Positions 1 through 4,571 of a DNA stretch of 7,032 bases are shown in pieces. The stretch covers positions 1 to 7,032 of the forward strand of contig DNXM01000199.1 in NCBI GenBank assembly GCA_003505905.1, in the 5' to 3' direction. The stretch is from Oscillospiraceae bacterium (GTDB lineage: Bacteria > Bacillota > Clostridia > Oscillospirales > Acutalibacteraceae). The position numbers and the translations under genes are program-made. The notes beneath the pieces were generated by a model. That model did not search any database and was not told the origin of the DNA. It saw nothing but the letters and a program-made list of their open reading frames with translations. Each line of letters opens with the position of its first letter. The stretch's first letter is position 1.

Positions 1-224
1 CTCGAGCTGCTCAATACCTCGGCGGATTCCTCCGATGCCGCCGTCGCACTGACATACTGTGCATCCCCGATGGTAGAATAACCGATTTGCGTGGTTTCCT
101 GCGTTTTCCCGCCGACGGTCGACGCATCCGGCTTGGTGAAATACCAATTGATAAACACAGCCGAGCCGAGTGCCAACACCAATGCCGATAAGATAATCTG
201 TCTTTTCTTGATAATCATGCTCAT
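1..224 (-). CDS. spoIIIAH: Stage III sporulation protein AH (SpoIIIAH), N-terminal part, cut by window edge
   Basis: Mother-cell membrane protein of the SpoIIIA-SpoIIQ channel. In the family, its extracytoplasmic ring-building domain binds the forespore partner SpoIIQ across the intermembrane space. Only about 74 codons are visible. They show a short basic N terminus (MSMIIKKRQ), one membrane helix at about residues 9-28 ending in the typical INWYFTK, then a polar linker with IGDAQYVSA at about 51-59, a motif common in clostridial SpoIIIAH just before the folded domain. The folded domain lies beyond the left edge. The ATG at 224 is chosen because AAGGAG sits 7 nt upstream (232-237); a second in-frame ATG at 218 is less well placed. 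The gene begins 17 nt after the spoIIIAG stop and is the eighth gene of the operon. Identity rests on the motif and on operon position. Confidence 0.93.
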   Translation of the reverse strand, partial: MSMIIKKRQIILSALVLALGSAVFINWYFTKPDASTVGGKTQETTQIGYSTIGDAQYVSATAASEESAEVLSSS

Positions 225-241
225 GAAAATACTCCTTTTTC

Positions 242-784
242 TCATTGAATTTTCGTTACACTGATATGATTCATGCCCACATCCAACACGGCGGCAAGCA
301 TTTCACTCACCGCATCGGCAATCTCTTGGTTGCCGCCGCCTTCGCAAGTGACGGCGACCCCACGCACACGGGGTGTTACGGTGCGCAAAACCAAACCGTC
401 CTCCCGATTTTCTTCATCCAAAATGATGTACTCGCTTTTTTCATCGCTCGTATCCTGTTCCAACGACAAACTGCCGTTTTTTGCATAGACGGTTTCATAA
501 TCACAATCAAGCATCACAAACACCTGCGACCGACCCGCGCCACTGACAGAGGAAACCATGGCAGCTATCTTTTCTTCCAGCCGCTCGGTATATGACGCCT
601 CGTCAAATTCGGCAGATTCCGTTTTTTGTCCTTCCTCCTGCTCGGATTTCACGCTCGGAAACAAAGCAGATACACCGAGTAGGAATACGCCAAGCACTGC
701 CAACAAAGCAATCGACCGCTTCTTTTTATCCTTTTTCAACTGCTGAAGCCATTCAGCCGTCCTCGCTTTCAACTGTTTCGGCAT
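242..784 (-). CDS. spoIIIAG: Stage III sporulation protein AG (SpoIIIAG), ring-forming channel subunit
   Basis: In Bacillus subtilis this protein forms a large oligomeric ring in the space between mother cell and forespore, built on a ring-building fold related to type III secretion ring proteins. This copy has 180 residues, shorter than the B. subtilis protein (about 229). It has a basic cytoplasmic N terminus (1-23, lysine-rich), one membrane helix at about 24-44, an acidic linker (48-63), and a ring-building domain from about 64. Visible family features are YTERLEEKIAAMVSSVSGAG (65-84), strand QVFVMLD (87-93), TPRVRGVAV (137-145) followed by CEGGGN, and a final helix and strand ending HISVTKIQ. 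The segment between strands (about 100-133) is strongly acidic and matches the place of the beta insertion in known SpoIIIAG rings. The ATG at 784 has the strongest ribosome binding site of the operon and lies inside the end of spoIIIAF (32-nt overlap). Confidence 0.95.
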   Translation of the reverse strand: MPKQLKARTAEWLQQLKKDKKKRSIALLAVLGVFLLGVSALFPSVKSEQEEGQKTESAEFDEASYTERLEEKIAAMVSSVSGAGRSQVFVMLDCDYETVYAKNGSLSLEQDTSDEKSEYIILDEENREDGLVLRTVTPRVRGVAVTCEGGGNQEIADAVSEMLAAVLDVGMNHISVTKIQ

Positions 785-1253
785 CTTTTACCTCCTTGAC
801 AGTCGGATGTACCGAAAAACTGCGGTACACATAGTCATCGATTTTTTCTCGATTTTCCGCTGCGCCGTACAAGACTATTTCTATGCGCTTAATTGCAATA
901 TTATTATCTTCATCAATTGAAATACTCGGACGAACCGATTGCACACTTATACCGACAGACTGTGCATAAGCGAGAATGGATGATACGATTTCCGATGCGA
1001 GTGTTTTTTTGACCGTTTCTTCGGTCGCTTCCTGTGCATCATATTCATCGAGCAAAGCCATCAAGCCGTCTTCAAGTTCTTGTGAATTTGCCACTAAACC
1101 GACCGGTGCCGAAAGAAAGGACACCAGCATAACCAGCGAAAGCAGAACCTTCATTGGCTTTTCAAAATTTCCTTTCGGGGTTAAAAACGCAACGACTCCC
1201 GTCAGAATTGCCGCCGCAATCAAAGAGGATACCCAGCTTCGTATTCCCTGCAT
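753..1253 (-). CDS. spoIIIAF: Stage III sporulation protein AF (SpoIIIAF)
   Basis: Membrane-anchored component of the SpoIIIA complex, with a ring-building-type extracytoplasmic domain in the family. From the ATG at 1253 it has 166 residues. Two hydrophobic helices lie at about 6-24 and 36-55, separated by a short basic loop (PKGNFEKPMK), the typical N-terminal hairpin of SpoIIIAF. An acidic, helical linker follows (58-86), then a small domain (about 86-155) with helix ASEIVSSILAYAQSVGI, strand-like IAIKRIEIVLYG (119-130) and a helix. ATG 1253 is preferred over an in-frame GTG at 1262 because AGGTGG lies 5 nt upstream of the ATG, while the GTG has no good site. The start falls 1 nt after the spoIIIAE stop (TGAAATG), implying translational coupling. 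The 3' end overlaps spoIIIAG by 32 nt. Sequence conservation is low across the family, so position in the operon supports the call. Confidence 0.93.
   Translation of the reverse strand: MQGIRSWVSSLIAAAILTGVVAFLTPKGNFEKPMKVLLSLVMLVSFLSAPVGLVANSQELEDGLMALLDEYDAQEATEETVKKTLASEIVSSILAYAQSVGISVQSVRPSISIDEDNNIAIKRIEIVLYGAAENREKIDDYVYRSFSVHPTVKEVKDAETVESEDG
791..797 (-). promoter_or_regulatory. Ribosome binding site of spoIIIAG, inside spoIIIAF
   Basis: On the minus strand AAGGAGG ends 6 nt before the ATG at 784. It is a near-perfect Shine-Dalgarno sequence within the last codons of spoIIIAF. It fixes the spoIIIAG start and shows that the 32-nt overlap with spoIIIAF is real and not an over-called start. 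Confidence 0.88.
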
Positions 1254-1254
1254 T

Positions 1255-2388
1255 TCAACCACCTGCCGAACTCTTGATAACTAAAATCAATCCCACGGAA
1301 AGCACCGCCACAACACTTGCCAACAAAAGTGTCACATTCAGCAAAGTCAAACCGCCGGAAAGATTCCGCAGCAATTCGGCAGGCTTTGACAAACCGAACA
1401 GCTCTGAAAAGGATGCAAGCAAATTCACAGTCACCGACCACAGTAATCCTTCGGTAAGAACAGGTAAAGCAATCAGCAAAATACAGACAATCGCAAAGAC
1501 TGCCGCCGTGTTTTTGACCAAATTCATACTGCCGATTAACGACAAATATGCGTCACTCACCGCCGAACCCACCACAGGGATGGCACGACCGATAATAAAT
1601 CGAATTCCCCTGACTGCTACCGTATCGGCGGACGATGCAAGGGTGCCCTTGAGCACCAGCATAGTCACAAAAACAGTCGACACAAGACTCATCAGAAAAA
1701 TGCCGCTTTTTTTGATGAATGCAATCGCTTTCTCCAAGCCGAGCGAATCGGAAAACGATGAAACAATCCCAAGTGAAAGCATCATTTGAATTAACGGCTG
1801 TACCGTGCCTTGCACCAACTGCACCGTGCCCTGCGCCATAGCAAAGGTAAGCGTATTGTAGCTCAAAGCAAGAGTCGGATTTCCGCTGACGGTAATCACA
1901 ACAGCAAGAACGGGAATCAGCGCCAGCATCAAATTGCTTTGCGCCGTCACTGCGGAAACCAAACGAACCAAGCATTCAGCCATCGGCACAACGACTACCA
2001 AGGCAAGCACCACACAACCGATGTGCATCACCGATTTTGACAAAGGCGTTTCTCCGTCCAAAAACGATTGTGCAACGGCAAGCATCAGCAAAACCGATGC
2101 CGCCGATAAAGCCGTTTTGAACGGCGAATGATATTCGTTGCGAATAACCTCGAAAAAAAGCGATAAAACCTGCTTGGGTGAAACATGAAACAGGGAATCA
2201 AAATCCACCGAATCTATGCCGAGCGTTTCTAATAACTCCTTGCTTTCTTCCGACAAAGCATCCATTAGGTGTACGGCACCGCTTGATTCCATTTGTTCTT
2301 CGTAATCGGTTGATTTTTCGGCGGCAAGTGCCGAAAAGCCGAAAGCAAACACCAGCAAAACCGTAAAGCAAAGCCAAAGCCGCTTCAT
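1255..2388 (-). CDS. spoIIIAE: Stage III sporulation protein AE (SpoIIIAE), polytopic channel component
   Basis: Large polytopic membrane protein of the SpoIIIA complex, proposed to contribute to the transport path between mother cell and forespore. From the ATG at 2388 it has 377 residues, close to the family's usual size of slightly under 400. It starts with a signal peptide (MKRLW, hydrophobic core 5-19, likely cut after ALA or ALAA near 22-23). A soluble helical segment follows (24-90), including the LLETLGIDSVDFDSLF region. About seven hydrophobic segments lie at roughly 92-110, 120-145, 152-168, 196-212, 228-248, 292-318 and 346-371. The conserved stretch AIPVVGSAVSDA (269-280) is the best family marker. 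The frame is open upstream to 2520, but the added residues are arginine- and cysteine-rich, lie wholly within spoIIIAD and do not resemble the family. The chosen start overlaps the spoIIIAD stop as ATGA, indicating coupled translation. A heptad duplication occurs at 187-197. Confidence 0.96.
   Translation of the reverse strand: MKRLWLCFTVLLVFAFGFSALAAEKSTDYEEQMESSGAVHLMDALSEESKELLETLGIDSVDFDSLFHVSPKQVLSLFFEVIRNEYHSPFKTALSAASVLLMLAVAQSFLDGETPLSKSVMHIGCVVLALVVVVPMAECLVRLVSAVTAQSNLMLALIPVLAVVITVSGNPTLALSYNTLTFAMAQGTVQLVQGTVQPLIQMMLSLGIVSSFSDSLGLEKAIAFIKKSGIFLMSLVSTVFVTMLVLKGTLASSADTVAVRGIRFIIGRAIPVVGSAVSDAYLSLIGSMNLVKNTAAVFAIVCILLIALPVLTEGLLWSVTVNLLASFSELFGLSKPAELLRNLSGGLTLLNVTLLLASVVAVLSVGLILVIKSSAGG
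1259..1264 (-). promoter_or_regulatory. Ribosome binding site of spoIIIAF, inside the end of spoIIIAE
   Basis: AGGTGG on the minus strand lies 5 nt before the ATG at 1253 and overlaps the last codons of spoIIIAE. It favours ATG 1253 over GTG 1262 as the spoIIIAF start. Confidence 0.65.
1798..1834. repeat. Imperfect 16-bp direct repeat inside spoIIIAE, 21-nt period
   Basis: On the plus strand CTGTACCGTGCCTTGC (1798-1813) recurs as CTGCACCGTGCCCTGC (1819-1834), differing at two positions. The 21-nt offset keeps frame and gives GTVQ, LVQ, GTVQ in the protein (residues 187-197), just before a membrane segment. It looks like a local in-frame duplication and has no sign of being a mobile or regulatory element. 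Confidence 0.6.
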
Positions 2389-2780
2389 TCTTTTGCACCG
2401 ACAAGCTTCAAAGCGAATTGCGCCAAAACGGTGAGAAGAGGCAGCGTCATCAACAGCAGTGACACCCGACCGGCAAGCTCCACGCAAAAGCGAATGGCGC
2501 CGTTGCCCGAATCCGAGCAAATCTCACCTGCAACGCCGCAGCTCAAGGATACAATCAGCGCTTTCAACAGCAAAGACAGATAACCGCTGTCGAAATTCAT
2601 CCACGCGGAAAGCTTTCGTGTTTGCGACATCAGCTCCAAAACCGAGGAAGAAATGCACGCAAGCAAAAGGACCACCGTACCGAGCTGAATCAAAAGTGCC
2701 ATGTCCGAACGGTATGAGCCGACCAGCTTCACCAAAACACAGGACAAAACCGCAACCGACACAATTTTTACGATTTCCAT
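2385..2780 (-). CDS. spoIIIAD: Stage III sporulation protein AD (SpoIIIAD), small polytopic membrane protein
   Basis: Membrane subunit of the SpoIIIA channel complex. At 131 residues it has the usual family length. It is very hydrophobic, with helices at about 4-21, 27-50, 66-87 and 103-126. The conserved family signature GEICSDSGNGAI (85-96) followed by CVELAGR (99-105) is clear. The ATG at 2780 begins 2 nt after the spoIIIAC stop. No strong Shine-Dalgarno sequence is close; a good AAAGGA lies 16 nt upstream, which is too far. Translation therefore probably depends on ribosomes finishing spoIIIAC. The 3' end overlaps spoIIIAE by 4 nt (ATGA). SpoIIIAC and SpoIIIAD are the smallest, most conserved membrane parts of the complex. 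Confidence 0.96.
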   Translation of the reverse strand: MEIVKIVSVAVLSCVLVKLVGSYRSDMALLIQLGTVVLLLACISSSVLELMSQTRKLSAWMNFDSGYLSLLLKALIVSLSCGVAGEICSDSGNGAIRFCVELAGRVSLLLMTLPLLTVLAQFALKLVGAKE

Positions 2781-2782
2781 AC

Positions 2783-2977
2783 TTAAAAATCCATTATCCT
2801 TTTCAAAATTGAAAGTAAATCCACCACTTCGGGCAATAACATCATCAGAATAACCAGCACACCTGCCAAGGCGCTAAGCATCGCATATTCATCACGACCT
2901 GAGCGAGAAAGAATTTGATGCAAAACCGCCACGGAAATGCCGATAATTCCGATTTTTAGAATCAAAGAAACATCCAT
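2783..2977 (-). CDS. spoIIIAC: Stage III sporulation protein AC (SpoIIIAC), small two-helix membrane protein
   Basis: A 64-residue protein, close to the 65-68 residues normal for the family. Two membrane helices at about 4-23 and 33-55 are joined by the short polar turn SRSGRDEYA (24-32), whose G-(R/K)-(D/K)-E-Y-A core is the recognisable SpoIIIAC motif. A histidine (H20) at the end of helix 1 is also typical. The ATG at 2977 has GGAG 6 nt upstream (2984-2987). The gene starts 15 nt after the spoIIIAB stop and ends 2 nt before spoIIIAD. It acts with SpoIIIAD and SpoIIIAE as an integral membrane part of the channel; its exact biochemical role is not established. Confidence 0.95.
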   Translation of the reverse strand: MDVSLILKIGIIGISVAVLHQILSRSGRDEYAMLSALAGVLVILMMLLPEVVDLLSILKRIMDF

Positions 2978-2992
2978 ATTTTTCTCCGTATT

Positions 2993-3496
2993 TCAAAGAA
3001 TCAGCGTAAAGAGCAACAGAGATGCAATCGCAAAGCAACCGTAATACAACCGCTTTCCATCGGAGAAACGCATGGATGCATCTTTTGACCGCTGTGCAAA
3101 CTGTACCCGATATCGTTCACAAATAACCAACTGCGTGTCGGTGTCCGTTGTGCCGAGATGCTTTCCGAATTGGATTAAAATTGCCTTTTCTTCTTTTCGC
3201 AATGCCAGAGAAGTCGCATTCTCAATGCTTGTTTTCCATGCAAGTGAAAAACCCGTTGTTATTTCCCGTTCGACGCTTTTCAAAAACGGCAAAGCGGAAA
3301 ACGCCTCATTTTCCGCCGCACGGTGCAAAATATCCGTCAGTGGAAAACAACCATATCCGATTTCGGTTGAAACGGTTTGAATGAAGTCAGCGCACTGCGT
3401 AAGCTGTCGAATCCGATGCTTTTGCCGAAAAACCGTCTGCACACCAATCAGCCCGACCGAAAGTGAGAGCATCATCGCTCCGATAACCCGTATCAA
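2993..3496 (-). CDS. spoIIIAB: Stage III sporulation protein AB (SpoIIIAB)
   Basis: Membrane-anchored component of the SpoIIIA complex, distantly like GspF-type secretion proteins in general plan. The protein has 167 residues from the TTG at 3496, near the usual 170. A short hydrophobic N terminus (about 2-22), a mostly helical soluble region (24-148) and a C-terminal membrane helix (about 151-167) are visible. Family marks are the EIGYG segment (45-49) followed by PLTDIL, and LGTTD at 114-118 followed by DTQ. The start is uncertain. GTG at 3505 adds MSC, but TTG 3496 gives MIRVIGA, which lines up with the MLKLLGA start I recall for B. subtilis SpoIIIAB, and AGGTGAG (3501-3507) is well placed for it. 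The 5' part lies inside the 3' end of spoIIIAA, an unusually long overlap of about 110 nt. Confidence 0.93.
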   Translation of the reverse strand: MIRVIGAMMLSLSVGLIGVQTVFRQKHRIRQLTQCADFIQTVSTEIGYGCFPLTDILHRAAENEAFSALPFLKSVEREITTGFSLAWKTSIENATSLALRKEEKAILIQFGKHLGTTDTDTQLVICERYRVQFAQRSKDASMRFSDGKRLYYGCFAIASLLLFTLIL

Positions 3497-4430
3497 GCAA
3501 CTCACCTGCCAATCGGTAATATTGAATCACGCCGGGGTGGTTTCGGTCAGACAGAAACGCCACCTCGCCGAACATTCCGCTTTCGAGCAAGCGTCTTACG
3601 GTTTGCTTTCGCATCAAGTCCTCCTCCGAATGTGCGTGAACGCTCAAAAAGAATGATACGCCGCTGTGAAAACCGTTCTCCATTGCTTCCACTTCGCTCA
3701 TGCGGCTTACCTCATCCGTTACCACAAAATCGGGTGACAGACTGCGCAAAGCAATGGTAACCGCTTGACTTTTCGGATACCCGGTCAAAACATCACAGCA
3801 TCTGCCGATATCCTTTTGCGGACAGCCGTTTACACACCCGGCTATCTCACCTCTTTCATCCAACAAGGCGGTGCTTTTTCCGCTCACTCCGCCGAGCAGC
3901 CGTGTTAAGTCCCGCAATACGGTTGTTTTGCCCGTACAAGGCGGACCGGCAAGCAAAAAGCTGCGAAAGCCACTGTTGCGAATATGTTCAAACAACTTAT
4001 CTGCACAGCCTCGATGTTCACGGGCAATGCGAATATTCAACGACGAAATTTCCCTGATTGCCGTAATTTTCCCGTCCGCACAAGCCGCCGTGCCGACCGC
4101 ACCGACTCGATGACCGCCTTCAACCGTCACAAATCCGTTGCAAATGTCACGGCTGTGCGTATGTACCGAAAAACCGCACACCCTATGAAAGCATTCCTCC
4201 ACATCCTCAGCTCTCACAAGAAGCGGTGACGCACTCGGCAAATAGCTCATGCGTCCGCTGCCGTTGAATGTGATATCCGAGTTCGGCAGACGAACCAAAA
4301 GCGGTCGATTACATCGCAAACGGATTTCCTGTGCACGGCTTTTTACATCTTGCGGTAACGCAAGTAAGAAGGTCTGTAATCTGTTTCCCGTGCATTCCAC
4401 CGCTTGGTCAAAGGCACTTTTCTCATCCAT
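3387..4430 (-). CDS. spoIIIAA: Stage III sporulation protein AA (SpoIIIAA), secretion-type ATPase
   Basis: Cytoplasmic AAA-type ATPase, related to type II/IV secretion and R3H-associated ATPases, presumed to power the mother-cell side of the channel. The N-terminal domain (about 1-150) contains AQEIRLRCNRPLLVR (33-47) and a VTVEGGHRVG segment (101-110). Walker A is GPPCTGKTT (162-170, with K168). The LLDERGEIAG stretch is at 189-198. Walker B is SPDFVVTDE (232-240), with E240 as the likely catalytic acid. A histidine box SVHAHS lies at 263-268, and the PGVI element at 299-302 normally lies close to the C terminus. The frame runs to 347 residues, longer than the roughly 310 usual; the last 37 or so overlap spoIIIAB in another frame and do not resemble the family. 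The ATG at 4430 has AAAGGA (4442-4447) 11 nt upstream. First gene of the operon, behind a sigma-E-like promoter. Confidence 0.95.
   Translation of the reverse strand: MDEKSAFDQAVECTGNRLQTFLLALPQDVKSRAQEIRLRCNRPLLVRLPNSDITFNGSGRMSYLPSASPLLVRAEDVEECFHRVCGFSVHTHSRDICNGFVTVEGGHRVGAVGTAACADGKITAIREISSLNIRIAREHRGCADKLFEHIRNSGFRSFLLAGPPCTGKTTVLRDLTRLLGGVSGKSTALLDERGEIAGCVNGCPQKDIGRCCDVLTGYPKSQAVTIALRSLSPDFVVTDEVSRMSEVEAMENGFHSGVSFFLSVHAHSEEDLMRKQTVRRLLESGMFGEVAFLSDRNHPGVIQYYRLAGELLDTGYRSDDALTFGRADWCADGFSAKASDSTAYAVR
3501..3507 (-). promoter_or_regulatory. Ribosome binding site of spoIIIAB, inside spoIIIAA
   Basis: AGGTGAG on the minus strand lies 4 nt upstream of the TTG at 3496. It supports TTG rather than the GTG at 3505, because that GTG is part of the AGGTGAG itself and would have no separate site. 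Confidence 0.6.
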
Positions 4431-4463
4431 ACGCTTTTTTGTCCTTTCTTTAGCGCTGTTCTA

Positions 4464-4492
4464 TCCATATGCAATCTTGTCCGCCACTATGA
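4464..4492 (-). promoter_or_regulatory. Candidate sigma-E promoter of the spoIIIA operon
   Basis: On the minus strand, TCATAGT (4486-4492) is followed after 14 nt by CATATGGA (4464-4471). The first matches the sigma-E -35 pattern (KMATATT) at 6 of 7 positions. The second keeps the CATA core of the -10 pattern (CATACAMT) but not the rest. The spacing is ideal, and a start near 4457 would leave a leader of roughly 27 nt before the spoIIIAA ATG. In B. subtilis this operon is under mother-cell sigma-E control, so the site fits expectation. It is a motif match, not proof. Confidence 0.6.
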
Positions 4493-4509
4493 CAAAAAGC
4501 TAAAAATGA

Positions 4510-4538
4510 TTGAAATTTGACTCAATATATGTTATTAT
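4510..4538 (+). promoter_or_regulatory. Candidate sigma-A promoter of the yfhO-family gene
   Basis: TTGAAA (4510-4515) and TATTAT (4533-4538) each match the vegetative consensus at 5 of 6 positions and are separated by exactly 17 nt. A start near 4545 would give a leader of about 27 nt ending at the ribosome binding site GGAGG (4557-4561). The region is AT-rich, which raises the chance of accidental matches, but the spacing and position are good. It lies just beyond the divergent spoIIIA promoter without overlapping it. Confidence 0.6.
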
Positions 4539-4571
4539 TTATTTAGTTTTATTCTTGGAGGGAATGAATTG

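Noticed and set aside
1..6. CTCGAG (a XhoI site) exactly at the left edge
   Set aside because: It codes for Ser/Arg-type codons within SpoIIIAH and can occur by chance; nothing else suggests a cloning junction.
1254..1262. GTG 1262 as the spoIIIAF start
   Set aside because: The ribosome binding site AGGTGG overlaps this GTG and is correctly spaced for ATG 1253 instead.
1154..1789. A 211-residue plus-strand open frame
   Set aside because: It is antisense to spoIIIAE/AF, has low-complexity Ser/Thr/Lys content typical of a reverse-strand shadow, and has no family resemblance or ribosome binding site.
2389..2520. Upstream extension of the spoIIIAE frame to 2520 (44 more residues)
   Set aside because: It lies wholly inside spoIIIAD, reads as an Arg/Cys-rich out-of-frame shadow, and removes the clear signal peptide from the N terminus. 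The ATGA overlap at 2385-2388 is the natural start.
4452..4457. AGCGCT palindrome in the spoIIIAA leader
   Set aside because: Six bases are too short to call an operator or hairpin, and no flanking symmetry extends it.
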